Under the pieces are notes generated by a model. That model searched no databases. It was given only the letters and a program-made list of their open reading frames with translations, and was not told the DNA's origin. A program made the translations under genes and the position numbers. DNA of 64,000 nt from Lacticaseibacillus casei DSM 20011 = JCM 1134 = ATCC 393 (lineage in GTDB: Bacteria > Bacillota > Bacilli > Lactobacillales > Lactobacillaceae). Positions 24,471 to 33,778 of this stretch are shown here, piece by piece. The DNA lies in contig NZ_AP012544.1 in the NCBI RefSeq assembly GCF_000829055.1, positions 2,294,001 to 2,358,000 of the forward strand, in the 5' to 3' direction. Each line of letters starts with the position of its first letter. The first letter of the stretch is position 1.

Positions 24471-25373
24471 ATGATGAAACGAGTATTGACAGTCATCAGT
24501 CTACTATTATTGTCGGTTGTGGCGGGCGCTTGTGGCACAACCGCTAAGCAGTCCGGTGACAATGATAAAATTCAAGTCGTCGCTTCTGTTGATTTTTATG
24601 GTGAAGTTGCCAAAGCTGTCGGCGGCAAAGAGGTGCAAGTCACTTCGATTATTGACAACCCGGCAATTGATCCCCACGATTATGAACCAACCACCCAAGT
24701 TGGCAAGCAGATAGCGACTGCCAATGTGGTGATTGCTAATGGCATCGGCTACGACGGCTGGATGACCAAATTGATCAAGTCCGAGAACAAGTCTAAACAG
24801 TCTTTACGGGTCGCGGAAGATATCATGGGTAAACATGAAGGCGACAATGAGCACATCTGGTACGATCCGCGAACCATGCCGAAACTCGCAAACGCGCTAG
24901 CTGCCAGATTTGCAAAACAGAATCCAGACAAAAAGGCGACGTTTAAAGCTAACGCCAAGCACTATATTGCTTCACTCGGTAAACTCAATGACCTGATCGG
25001 AAAACTTAGGCAAAACGCCAAAGGCAAGAAAGTAGATGTTTCCGAACCGGTCTTCGGTTATGCGCTCGATTACCTCGGCTATCAGATTAACAACCGCCAC
25101 TTTGCCCAGGCGACTGAAGAAGGTACCGATTATAGCGCTAAAGATATTCATAGCGTCGAAGAAGACATTAAGACAAAGAAAATTGCCTTTTTCGTTAACA
25201 ATAGTCAAGCCAGTTCTAAAGTTGTCGATAGTTTCATTAAACTCGCAAAAGAAAATAAGGTTCCGGTTCTTAATGTCACCGAAACCTTACCTAAAGGCAA
25301 AAACTATCGCAGCTGGATGCTCAGTCAGTATCAGCAGTTAGAAAAGATTCAAAACCAAATAGCTGCTAAGTAA
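24471..25373 (+). CDS. Zinc ABC transporter substrate-binding lipoprotein, copy 2
   Basis: About 300 residues, close paralogue of the protein at 20110-21036. Long identical blocks include QVVASVDFYGEVAKAVGG, IDPHDYEPTT and DNEHIWYDPRTMPKLANAL. Lipobox VAGAC-G. The same two ligand His are present. ATG 24471 follows AAAGGGG; a second ATG is directly adjacent. A Zur-like box overlaps its upstream region. As with copy 1, no permease or ATPase gene is adjacent. Keeping two such copies 3.4 kb apart suggests a duplication, with different affinity or expression as possible reasons. Confidence 0.92.
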   Translation: MMKRVLTVISLLLLSVVAGACGTTAKQSGDNDKIQVVASVDFYGEVAKAVGGKEVQVTSIIDNPAIDPHDYEPTTQVGKQIATANVVIANGIGYDGWMTKLIKSENKSKQSLRVAEDIMGKHEGDNEHIWYDPRTMPKLANALAARFAKQNPDKKATFKANAKHYIASLGKLNDLIGKLRQNAKGKKVDVSEPVFGYALDYLGYQINNRHFAQATEEGTDYSAKDIHSVEEDIKTKKIAFFVNNSQASSKVVDSFIKLAKENKVPVLNVTETLPKGKNYRSWMLSQYQQLEKIQNQIAAK

Positions 25374-25575
25374 TTTTGACCACCAATCGCTCCGATTTCG
25401 CTGTTTATTTTAGGAACTTTTCTTGGTCGCTTGTGAAACATTGTAACATCTGCAATCTTTTCGTAAACTTTTTGCAATGAATTCGTTTTCATTTGCCCTA
25501 GACCGATTGAATTTCTTTGACGTAGCTCCTACAATGTAGTTGTAAACAGGAGCAACCAAAGGGGAGATGTTTCTA

Positions 25576-25725
25576 ATGTCATTGATCAAGCATACTTTTA
25601 AACGCGTTGAGCATCTGATCGCCACACCACGCGATCCCCACGAAGAAGAACAAGCCCGTTTGCAGGCTGACTTGTTCTACACAAATCTCAGTAGCCTACA
25701 ACCAAAAACAAATGCAAGATTTTGA
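25576..25725 (+). CDS. Small unrecognised protein
   Basis: 49 residues (MSLIKHTFKRVEHLIATPRD, then an acidic stretch PHEEEQARLQADLF). Supported by AAAGGGGAG before ATG 25576, a possible promoter with TTGACG at 25517-25522, and a hairpin terminator just after the stop. No signal peptide or membrane helix; it may fold as an amphipathic helix. I do not recognise it. Confidence 0.65.
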   Translation: MSLIKHTFKRVEHLIATPRDPHEEEQARLQADLFYTNLSSLQPKTNARF

Positions 25726-25746
25726 TTGATGGTTACCACGGTTCTG

Positions 25747-25778
25747 GCTGTCTCGACGTTGGTTGAGGCGGCTTTTTT
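25747..25778 (+). terminator. Terminator of the 49-residue gene
   Basis: GCTGTCTCGA pairs with TTGAGGCGGC, with G-T wobbles, around a six-base loop and is followed by T6. Confidence 0.7.
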
Positions 25779-25797
25779 ATGCGCAAAAGTTGCACAC

Positions 25798-26145
25798 TTA
25801 AGCTCCGGACAATGTCAATCCTGTTACCATTGCCAGTATCCCTAACAGCACACTACTCAGACCATAAAGTGCTGCCAATCGCCATTGACGGTTCCTCAGC
25901 AAAATAAACGTGTCCGTCGTGAAAGTTGAGAATGTCGTAAATCCACCACAAAAGCCAGTTAACAAAAGTGGCCGTAAATTCGAAAGTACTGGCAATCCGG
26001 CCAGAAGACCAGCTAAAAATGCACCCAAAACATTAATCAACAGCGTAGCAAATGGCTTACCTGGCCATAAAGTTCGTCCCAACACGGTCACCCCGTAGCG
26101 ACACACTGCTCCAAATCCTGTTCCAATCCCTATCAGTATTACCAT
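25798..26145 (-). CDS. crcB: Fluoride channel CrcB/Fluc, subunit 2
   Basis: 115 residues, four membrane helices, with GFCGGFTTFSTF, the Fluc signature that lines the fluoride pore, and an N-terminal GTGFGAVCRY segment. Fluc channels export fluoride passively and are dual-topology dimers; paired genes usually give heterodimers. ATG 26145 overlaps the end of the upstream crcB gene by seven bases and has GGAAAGGA upstream. Confidence 0.95.
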   Translation of the reverse strand: MVILIGIGTGFGAVCRYGVTVLGRTLWPGKPFATLLINVLGAFLAGLLAGLPVLSNLRPLLLTGFCGGFTTFSTFTTDTFILLRNRQWRLAALYGLSSVLLGILAMVTGLTLSGA

Positions 26146-26552
26146 AAAGCGCCATGATCCTTTCCAACCGTGAATTTGGCGACTAGTACGCCTACCACTA
26201 CAGCTAGCATCCCTCCCAAAAGATTCACACTTAGCATCAAGATAGCCGCAAGCATATTCGTTCTGATCAGACTTACGAAGTTCAACATAAGCGTGGAAAA
26301 TGTTGTGAACCCCCCGATCAAGCCTGTTCCAATCGCTAACAGTAACCATTCAGGCAAATCAAACTTCAAGTCCAATCCATAAGTGGTTACTGCCAACAAA
26401 AAGCTTCCTAGCAAATTCACGATCGTTGTTCCCATCATAGTTGCTTGATCTGCTGTTACTGCACTAATCAAGTAACGCAAAACACCACCGAAAAAACCGC
26501 CAACAAAAATACCTACCAGCCAGCCAAACCGTACTTGTTCTCGCTGTATCAT
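26139..26552 (-). CDS. crcB: Fluoride channel CrcB/Fluc, subunit 1
   Basis: 137 residues, four membrane helices, with GLIGGFTTFSTL and GGFFGGVLRYLIS. First gene of a two-gene operon under a fluoride riboswitch. It should pair with the downstream homologue to form the heterodimeric channel. Confidence 0.95.
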   Translation of the reverse strand: MIQREQVRFGWLVGIFVGGFFGGVLRYLISAVTADQATMMGTTIVNLLGSFLLAVTTYGLDLKFDLPEWLLLAIGTGLIGGFTTFSTLMLNFVSLIRTNMLAAILMLSVNLLGGMLAVVVGVLVAKFTVGKDHGALW

Positions 26553-26596
26553 AACTGTTCATTCTCCTTTTCGTGCGTCTCCTGCCAGCCATACAT

Positions 26597-26670
26597 AAAA
26601 AGACACCTACCCTGTCATATATCCCAAGGTAGGTGTCATCAACTAAACGTATAGGCGAACACCATCGCCA
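26597..26670 (-). promoter_or_regulatory. Fluoride riboswitch (crcB motif) with terminator
   Basis: The minus strand reads GGCGATGGTGTTCGCC, then a short linker and TTGATGACACCTACC. This is the order of the fluoride aptamer: GGnGAUGG, P1 hairpin, then the UGAUG-type pseudoknot strand. GACACCTACC also forms the left arm of a terminator with GGTAGGTGTC and T5 (26597-26639), so aptamer folding should compete with termination. A TATAAT -10 lies just upstream (26685-26690). The crcB pair downstream fits perfectly. Confidence 0.92.
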
Positions 26671-26705
26671 TTCATTTCAAAAAATTATAGCAAACTTTTC
26701 TCCAC

Positions 26706-26739
26706 GAAAAAACCCGCATTCACCTGAACACGGGTTTTT
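26706..26739. terminator. Bidirectional terminator
   Basis: AAAAACCCG/CGGGTTTTT stem with A/T runs on both sides. It lies between the GPH transporter gene and the crcB promoter. Between 26745 and 26889 I see nothing else. Confidence 0.8.
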
Positions 26740-26889
26740 CATTTTGCCATGTACATCGGATTTATGTTTCCGGTGGCCATGGTTTACGTTGTGCGTTGTT
26801 CCGCTCGTTGCGGCAGAAATTGATTGAATTGGGAGTAAATCAAATGACAACGCTCTCTAAAGCCTTTTTTGAGTAGCTGCGTGAACACC

Positions 26890-28404
26890 TCAGACGATGT
26901 TGTTGTGACCCCAAAGATGATCATACTTAAATCCGGTTAGGTTTTCAACTTGCGCTTTAACCTTCGGATCAACATCGGACATCTTACCACCGGCCTTCAG
27001 ACGATCGATTTCGTCACGCAGAGCCTTGTGACTTTCACGATCCAATTTGAAGAAGTAAGAAGTGACAAATGCCAAGAGCAGCATGAGGGCGGTACCAAGC
27101 AGCATCCATAAGATCAAACCGTTTAACGCACCTGCACTTTGGCTTTTGGCTGATTCATTGAAGCCAAATGCTGATAGCACAATCCCGGTTAAGAACGGTG
27201 CCAGTGCAGAAGTGGTCTTGCGAGCAAACGTCATGATGCCGGCAAAAATACCTTCGCGCCGTTGTTTGGTGACCATTTCATCCACATCAGGAATGAAGGT
27301 GTAAACCGTCCACGGAACATAACCGGTACCAGAGTTTGAAATGCCCCACGTAACCTGAAGTGCGTACAAGGTCATGATGCCCCAGCTGGTACCTGCAGCC
27401 GAACCATAATAAAGACCGGCATAGCAAGCAACCGTAAAGAACATCATTAAGTACATAATCCGCAATAACTTAGACGGGCCAAGTTTGCTCATGATCTTCG
27501 GCCAGAACAGGTTACATGGAATACCAATGATTGAACCAACTGTCAGGATGTTCGAAGCTTCGGTTGGGTTACTCTGCATCGCATAAACAATGTAGAAGAC
27601 ATACGTCGCACCCACAATATCGCGGGCGGTAAATGAACTAAGATAAATAACTAAGTGAAGTGCAAAGGACTTGATTCGGAAAACCGAACCCATATCCTTA
27701 ATCATGTTCCAAAGCGTTACCAAAGGATTTTCGCCTTTGTTGCGGCTTTCTTCGATGATCGCTTTACGTTCTTCAGGCGTACCGTCAGTTTCCCGCTCGA
27801 AAGTGGAGAAGTAGGTTAAGCCGATCGCAAGAATAAAGATGATGGCTAGGACAATACCAAGCGTTAAGAACGCGTTGGGATTGTTTTTACCCATAATAGC
27901 AAAGATCCGACCTGGCAACCATGATGCAAGGAACGTTGCAAGCGCTGACCAAAGCATCCGGGAACTGGACAAACGAGCTTTCATATCGTAATCATCTGTC
28001 ATTTCAGCAGCTAAGGTCTCATAAGGAATCATGACCAGCGCCGTGAATGCTTCCATGAGCAGATAGGTAAACAGATAATACCAGAAGCCCATATGTGAAA
28101 CCCAGATGACAACGTAGATAAACATTAACGGAATGGAGATCAGCAGGAAGAATCGTCTGCGTCCAAATCTCCGTCCCATTTTAGTTGCGCCAAAATGATC
28201 GGTTAAATACCCCATCAATGGACTAATTAATGAGTCAGCTACACGAGCAATGGCAAGAATCGTACCACCAAGGACTGGTGACAAGCCACCAAAGGATGTG
28301 TAGAAGAAAAGCATCCACGTTGAGGCAACCGTTAGCGCCCCATTACCAAATAAATCTGCGGCACCGTAACCAATAACATTACGCCACCGGACTTTCCTCT
28401 TCAC
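26890..28404 (-). CDS. GPH-family sugar:cation symporter, probably rhamnoside-related
   Basis: 504 residues with 12 hydrophobic helices, MFS-like. Features of the glycoside-pentoside-hexuronide family: YGAADLFGNGALT at the N-terminus, the DHFGATKMGRRFGRRRFFLL loop between helices 2 and 3, and MIPYETLAAEM in helix 4. It imports a glycoside or sugar with Na+ or H+. Start is GTG at 28404 with GGGAGG upstream. It diverges from a GH78 rhamnosidase gene, so a rhamnose-containing glycoside is the likely cargo. Cre-like palindromes lie in the shared promoter region. Confidence 0.9.
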   Translation of the reverse strand: MKRKVRWRNVIGYGAADLFGNGALTVASTWMLFFYTSFGGLSPVLGGTILAIARVADSLISPLMGYLTDHFGATKMGRRFGRRRFFLLISIPLMFIYVVIWVSHMGFWYYLFTYLLMEAFTALVMIPYETLAAEMTDDYDMKARLSSSRMLWSALATFLASWLPGRIFAIMGKNNPNAFLTLGIVLAIIFILAIGLTYFSTFERETDGTPEERKAIIEESRNKGENPLVTLWNMIKDMGSVFRIKSFALHLVIYLSSFTARDIVGATYVFYIVYAMQSNPTEASNILTVGSIIGIPCNLFWPKIMSKLGPSKLLRIMYLMMFFTVACYAGLYYGSAAGTSWGIMTLYALQVTWGISNSGTGYVPWTVYTFIPDVDEMVTKQRREGIFAGIMTFARKTTSALAPFLTGIVLSAFGFNESAKSQSAGALNGLILWMLLGTALMLLLAFVTSYFFKLDRESHKALRDEIDRLKAGGKMSDVDPKVKAQVENLTGFKYDHLWGHNNIV

Positions 28405-28459
28405 GATGAAAGACCTCCCTGTTTGATTAACAACAAATATGAATCCGAATCCGCTTTTC

Positions 28460-28471
28460 GTAAACGTTTAC
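28460..28471. promoter_or_regulatory. cre/LacI-type palindrome
   Basis: GTAAACGTTTAC, a perfect 12-bp dyad that fits a catabolite-responsive element or a LacI-family operator, in the GPH/rhamnosidase divergent region. The rest of 28405-28988 is AT-rich and I see no gene in it. Confidence 0.65.
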
Positions 28472-28897
28472 AAAAATGAGATTAACATCGTTTTCGTAAA
28501 ACCACTACCAAAATTAGGAGATTTTAGTAAAAGAAACGCGATTGCTATTGATATGTCCCAAAACCGGAACAAATCTACAGAGTCCGTTCATTTTGAGCCA
28601 TCTGTCCAATCGGCAGGGTTTATAATCCCTGCCGCGAAAACTTGTGAAACATGCGGCAAGCGCTTCTTAAAACGTAGACCTTTTTACTAGAATGACCCGG
28701 AATTTACCGGTATCGACCATTGTTTCGAAGTTTCTCTTCACGCTGTTCGTCAAAAAAAGCGCCTGTTTTGGTCGCGTATTTTCACTTTGGGACAATGAAA
28801 TACTAAGTTTGGAACAAATACACATTTCGCCAATCCTACTATTCTCGAGAATAGGTGATATTACGCAATTTATGCTCGCCTAGTCGCTTTGATTTTT

Positions 28898-28911
28898 AGT
28901 AAACGCTTAAA
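28898..28911. promoter_or_regulatory. cre-like site before the rhamnosidase
   Basis: AGTAAACGCTTAAA, a near match to the cre consensus, about 78 bases before the start codon of the rhamnosidase. Confidence 0.5.
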
Positions 28912-28988
28912 CGCCATATTGATTTTTCAATATTTACAACGTACGCTAAGAAAAAGCGTTCTTTACTTATAAAGGAGTAAGTTAAATC

Positions 28989-31726
28989 ATGTCAAACATA
29001 ACAGCAGCATTGTACGCGCCAGATCATTTAAGCGTTAACTTGCAGCACTTTGCCTATAACGTTCAGCAACATCCCCGCTTCAGTTGGTGGAATCATAGTA
29101 GTTTCTCTGATGCCTCCCAAGCGGCGTATCAGCTAGTTGTCTTCAAGCGGCTTCAGGATCGCGATCACCAAACCTACCTATACGACAGCGGCTGGGTCCA
29201 TTCAGCACAAAACTCAGCCGTCACTGCCGCAAACTTAGCAGACAGCTTGCATCCTGGCGATCTCTATTACTGGCAGGTCCGGATTAAAGACAATCTTGGC
29301 CACACCAGTGATTTCTCACAGCCAGCGAAATTCATTTGTGCTGACCCCGCACTGCCCGTTCAGCAAGGCATCTGGCGGCAATCGCAACCAAAATCTGGTG
29401 AAGAACTAGCCCATATCGGCAACGTCGTCTTTCTTCGCAGTCCGCAGTTGACCATTGACACGAACGATGTCGACACGGCAGTTGTGGTTGCCTTCGCGCG
29501 CGGCAATGAACCGATTTTTGCCCAAAGCTTTGACCTATACGTTAATGGCCACTGCCTCGGGGTCGGTTCCGCGCGTCAGCAAGAACACGATCACGGCACG
29601 GACCGCACGGCAGTTTACTATAATGTCTACGATGCCACTGATTACCTGGAAAGTGGCACCAATACGGTAGCAGCGCTGGCAACCGGCAGTTCAGACCGAC
29701 GCGCTTTTTGGTGCCAGTTGATTGTGTACAAACATGACGGTACCAAAGAAGTCGTCACCACAGCTGATCCTAGCTGGCGGGCGCTGGACGGCAGCAGTGC
29801 TTTTGGCGACTTCGGGGTCAAAATCCGCTCCCAATATTTTGGCATGGTCAGTGAAAATATCGATATGCGCTACTACCCACAAAACTGGGCAAGCAAGACC
29901 TTCGATGACCATGATTGGCCAGCTGCTTGGCGCAACCCGCAACCGATGATCGCTGATGACGAAGTTCTGGTTCCCTATCGCAGTGAAAATACCGAGCGCA
30001 TTGAGGTCCATGACGCCAATAAACGTATCGTCACTTTTTCACCGCAAAATCGGTTAATCGATCTAGGTAAAGAAATTATCGGCGGCCTGACCGTTGATCT
30101 TGCCAGTGATACGGATCAACGCGTGACTGTGCTGATGGGTGAACAACTCGAAGACAACGGCCACGTCCGCCACAACATGGCTTGCGGCCCTGACTACGTT
30201 GAAAATTGGACGCTGGTCAAGGGTGAAAATCATTTCACCACTTTGCAAATGAAAAATTTCCGCTATGTTGAACTACTTGGTTTCGAAGGTGACCTACACC
30301 TCGATGCCATTAATGGTTGGGCCATGCAGCAGCGTTTCCCGGACAACGAAGGCAACTTCCAAAGCGATAGCGACCTGCTAAACCGTGAATACGAGCTATC
30401 TAAGTACACGATTAAGGCCACTAATCAGGATGTTTTTGTTGACTCGCAGGCCCGTGAACGGCGGCCGTATGAAGGCGACTTGTTGGTTAACGCGAATACA
30501 AGCTACACAGTATCCGCGAATTATTCACTGGCCCGCCACTCCTTGGATTATTTAATCGACAACCCGACCTGGCCGGAAGATTACAAGCTGTTCGCAATTG
30601 AAATGGCTTGGCTTGATTTTCTTTACACCGGCGACGATACGCTACTCAAGACCCGTTACACGGCCTTGCAGTACAAGTTGAACCGCGGCAAATCCGCCGA
30701 AAGTTTTGACGGCGCATCGCAGAGTTTCAAAGGTTCACTAAAAAATAGCAAAGGTGTCGACAATTTCGATGAAAAAGTCGGATTGGTGACTAACGACGGC
30801 TTGGTCGATTGGCCAATTTCGGAACGCGATGGCTTTGTGGAAGGCACCTATAATACACCGTTCAACGCCATTTTCTACGGTGCTTACTCGACCATGGCCA
30901 AAATCGCCAAGGTTCTGCATCATGACGACGACGCGGCGCACTATCAAGATCGGGCAGCAACGATTAAAAAGAATCTGATCGACAAGTTGTACGATGACCA
31001 GACAGGCCGATTCTTTGATTCACTGAATGCCGACCAACCCTCAACCGCCATACCTCACACCATGCTTCAGCCTATGCGCTTTGCTATGGCGTGTATACTG
31101 ACCAGGCAATGGCTGATCGTTTGAGCCAGTTTGTCGCTAACAACGGCCAATTCGTCGGCAGCATTTACTTTATCTACTTCATGCTCAAAGGCCTGTTCGA
31201 ATCCGGTCACGCGGCAGACGCGATTACGTTGCTGACAGACCCGAACGATCAAAAGGATCACAAATCATTCGCCGCGATTCTCGACAGTCTGAAAGCCACC
31301 ATCGCCCCGGAAGCTTGGAGCAATCACTACAAGCCGAACTTGACGCTGTCCCATCCGTGGGGTGCCACCCCGGGATTAACCATCGTTCAGGGCATTGCGG
31401 GCATCATGCCAATCGAACCCGGATTTTCTACATTCAGAATCAAAGTTCGTGCGGGCAACCTGACCCACCTGAACCTCACCACCCCGTCCGTGAAGGGCCT
31501 CATCACCGTTCATTATCAGCAAGACGCAGGCAACCAAACTCTAGAAGTTGCCGTACCGATGAATGCAAAAGCACAAGTCGAACTCCCCGCCCAAGCACAC
31601 CAAGTGGCCGTGCAGGATCAATTCGGCAAAGATTGGACAACTGCCGTCCAGCACGATGATCAGACCTTGACCATTCCGGCCGGCAGCTACCGGATTACTT
31701 ATCAACAAGGTACTGCGGGTAAGTAA
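28989..31726 (+). pseudogene. Alpha-L-rhamnosidase (GH78), frameshifted
   Basis: Two reading frames together encode one GH78-like enzyme of about 910 residues. The first frame (28989-31124) gives the N-terminal Fn3-like part, the beta-sandwich rhamnosidase domains and most of the (alpha/alpha)6 catalytic barrel, including DSQARERRPYEGD, which corresponds to the family's catalytic-acid region. At about 31055-31062 (CCTCACACCATGC) the frame breaks: the sequence continues sensibly as HASAYALCYGVYTDQ in the frame that ends at 31726 and holds the rest of the barrel and the C-terminal beta domain. A two-base gain (AC repeated) or a one-base loss explains it. The start has AAAGGAG. It would remove rhamnose from plant glycosides; as read, the product is truncated and probably inactive. 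Confidence 0.88.
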
Positions 31727-31809
31727 TGCGCATGCGTTTGAAAAAGGGAACGTAATCAAAAAAGAAGATGCGGAGTCCCTTGAGTTTGGTATGTAATTTC
31801 TTTGTCTGC

Positions 31810-31856
31810 AAAAAATGCCCTGAAATTCCAAACAAAATGGAATCTCAGGGCATTTT
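31810..31856. terminator. Bidirectional terminator
   Basis: AAAATGCCCTGA and CAGGGCATTTT stem with an inner ATTCCA/TGGAAT pairing. A degenerate copy of the same hairpin lies at 32887-32930. Confidence 0.85.
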
Positions 31857-31871
31857 AGTTTGAAGTTAGTG

Positions 31872-32069
31872 TTACGAGAGTGAGTCATAGTTCTGCTGAC
31901 TTGGTTTTAATTTGTTTTCGGATATTTTGATTTCCTCGGTTGAATAACTAGGCGGCGTTGGGATTTTCCAGATGTGGTATTCAAAACCGGGATCATTTCC
32001 ATCCAGTAGTGCATCAAGCTCGTTAATTCCCCGCTGAACCTTGCTGATTGATTTTATATTGTCACTCAT
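31872..32069 (-). pseudogene. N-terminal remnant of an HTH antitoxin
   Basis: 65 codons behind a GAGGGG site. The protein contains HIWKIPTPPSYSTEEIK, the linker typical of HigA/MqsA-like antitoxins, after which the helix-turn-helix should follow. Here it stops after SQQNYDSLS, so the DNA-binding half is missing. A second, more complete but broken relative lies at 33007-33322, and the two flank the toxin-antitoxin pair below. The 65-residue product may still be made; a function is doubtful. Confidence 0.6.
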
Positions 32070-32186
32070 TCTAAACGCCCCTCAGCTTTTTGCTTTCCGG
32101 TACTTAGACAAACAGAGCGCACCGAAGAAACTCGAAACGACCAACAAGTGATGGCTAATGTGTTTATCTCGTTGAGCTAAGACCGA

Positions 32187-32540
32187 TTAACGATTGGACC
32201 GCTTCTCTTGAGCTTCTTTGAAGCGCGTATTGAAACGGTCTAGGTCGATTTGATCACGCGGCGTTAAATGTCCGATTTCTTTAAAATGCAAGCCGTGTTT
32301 AGGAAAACTATAAAGACGGCCAATATCAATCCACGAGGGTTGTCTAAGACCGACGACCTGCCAGTCTTGAATCTGATAATACTGTCGTCGAATAAAAGCT
32401 GACTTATTTGCATACTTAGTCGTGATCTTGAAACCTGTGACGCGCGTTTCTGTCACACTTCGAACTAACACCGGCCGCTTTTTACCTCCGCTACCTTCGA
32501 CAAAAGCAACATAAAGACTCACGAGATCATTCGTCTTCAT
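32187..32540 (-). CDS. PemK/MazF-like toxin of a type II TA pair
   Basis: About 117 residues. VSLYVAFVEGSGGKKRPVLVRS resembles the first strands of PemK/MazF endoribonucleases, including the KKRPVLV turn, and TTKYANKS fits their Ser/Thr segment. It would cleave mRNA when unopposed. ATG 32540 (or 32552) lies inside the end of the antitoxin gene, so the two are translationally coupled. The similarity is at motif level only. Confidence 0.7.
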   Translation of the reverse strand: MKTNDLVSLYVAFVEGSGGKKRPVLVRSVTETRVTGFKITTKYANKSAFIRRQYYQIQDWQVVGLRQPSWIDIGRLYSFPKHGLHFKEIGHLTPRDQIDLDRFNTRFKEAQEKRSNR

Positions 32541-32799
32541 TGAGCCACTCATCGACTTCTTTCGCGTCCTTGAAAACTGTTACTGGTGTATCTTCAGTGC
32601 TTTTAAGGAAATGTAAAGTCGCTTTCTCATTCTCGGTTAAAGCCGGCTTAAACGGTAGCGCACCAGTAGCAACAATTCGCTTATACAACATTGTGATTGC
32701 TGTCGTTTGCGTCAATCCGAGCCGCTCCAAGACCTGCTCAGTATCGTCGGCTAGTTCCTTATCAACTTGAACCTGTATCCGCTTCTTCTCTTGAACCGC
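32527..32799 (-). CDS. RelB/DinJ-family antitoxin
   Basis: About 90 residues. RIQVQVDKELADDTEQVLERLGLTQTTAITMLYKRIV is the ribbon-helix-helix DNA-binding domain of RelB/DinJ antitoxins; the acidic C-terminus (LKSTEDTPVTVF, KEVDEWLNEDE) is the flexible toxin-wrapping part. I use ATG 32799 with AAGGTG upstream; an ATG at 32835 is possible. It should neutralise the downstream toxin and repress the operon at the palindrome ahead of it. Confidence 0.88.
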   Translation of the reverse strand, partial: AVQEKKRIQVQVDKELADDTEQVLERLGLTQTTAITMLYKRIVATGALPFKPALTENEKATLHFLKSTEDTPVTVFKDAKEVDEWLNEDE

Positions 32800-32837
32800 C
32801 ATGGTAAACATCACCTTCTTGTGGTTTGTACTCATTA

Positions 32838-32857
32838 TATACTACTTTCTGAGTATA
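32838..32857. promoter_or_regulatory. Operator palindrome of the TA operon
   Basis: TATACT-N8-AGTATA, overlapping the minus-strand TATAAT of the TA promoter; a likely site for autoregulation by the antitoxin. Confidence 0.65.
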
Positions 32858-33006
32858 AAACAGGATCAACTCTGCATCTGCATAAAAACACCTTGAAATT
32901 CCAAATTGCTAGGAGTTTCAGGGCATTTTAGTTTGAAGCCGGAATATGTCACCGAGCCTTTTTCCCGGGCTCATAGAAATTCATATTTCGCTCTATTTCA
33001 AGAAAG

Positions 33007-33322
33007 TCAGATGAACGTTCTTGCCTCTTTGGGATTCTGTGCAATTATCTGAATAAGTTTACGTGTGGGCCCCTTTGAACGACGCCTACCGGATTCCCAT
33101 GCGTCAGCAGTTTTCGGTGAAACTGCGATAATTCGTGCAAAAACACGTTGCATAGTTGGGGTTGGTTACCAGATTTTTTTGATTTCATCAGCCGAGCAAT
33201 TGAGCGGTGTTGGGATTTTTCGAACGCGAAATACAAAACCTAACTCTTTCCCGTTTCAGTAGTACATCAAGCTCGTTGATTCATTGCTGAACCTTACTGG
33301 CTGATTTTACATTGTCGCCCTT
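33007..33322 (-). pseudogene. Broken HTH antitoxin (HigA/MqsA-like)
   Basis: Read on the minus strand, the region keeps recognisable pieces of one protein. These are KSASKVQQ then a TGA, INELDVLL, ELGFVFRVRKIPTPLNCSADEIKKIW (after a frameshift), a TAA, and RVFARIIAVSPKTADAWESGRR and on to a stop at 33007. The last block is a typical antitoxin helix-turn-helix (SPKTxxAWExGRR). The first pieces match the 65-codon remnant at 31872-32069. At least two stops and one frameshift make it a pseudogene. Confidence 0.7.
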
Positions 33323-33451
33323 AGCAAATGCTGACAAAAACTCGCTTGGCCTTTTTAGCATTATGGTATCTTCTTGTGTCCGGACGAAAATTAATGAAAT
33401 ATAGCTCAAGGGTGACTACTGAAAGTAACTGTAGGCTCTTGCACAAACTCT

Positions 33452-33700
33452 TTAGAAGTTCTGCGCAAAATACCAAAGTACGACAAGTTGAATAAAGGTG
33501 AAAGTAAGATCATAGGTCAACGCCCATTTGCTGTTTTCCGCTGTAAGAAAATACGCAGCAAAATTTGCAGTGATCAACAGGACATTGATAATCCAGATTA
33601 AGCCCTTTGTCCTTTTATCAAGTTTACCTTTGGATGTCTTAAGAATCCAAATGATGACAATCGTAGTAAAAACAATTTGAGTTGCATCACCAATATTCAT
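33452..33700 (-). CDS. Small three-helix membrane protein, twin 2
   Basis: 82 residues with three hydrophobic helices separated by a basic loop (TSKGKLDKRTKGLIW). Closely related to the next gene at 33779-34027: both have VIIWI, TSKGK(L/I)D(K/R)RTK, and an FIQLV..W.FA.NF ending. I recognise no family. They are tandem duplicates on the same strand, 78 bases apart. Confidence 0.75.
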   Translation of the reverse strand: MNIGDATQIVFTTIVIIWILKTSKGKLDKRTKGLIWIINVLLITANFAAYFLTAENSKWALTYDLTFTFIQLVVLWYFAQNF

Positions 33701-33778
33701 TCGCCCACCCCTAACCTCTAAGTGATGCCGTTCACCGCGCGTCTTCCGAAAGTGACTTCAGACTTTTAAAATGAACCT

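Noticed and set aside
28439..28690. Possible 83-residue gene between the GPH transporter and the rhamnosidase
   Set aside because: No ribosome site, odd composition, and it covers the cre-like operator and promoter region.
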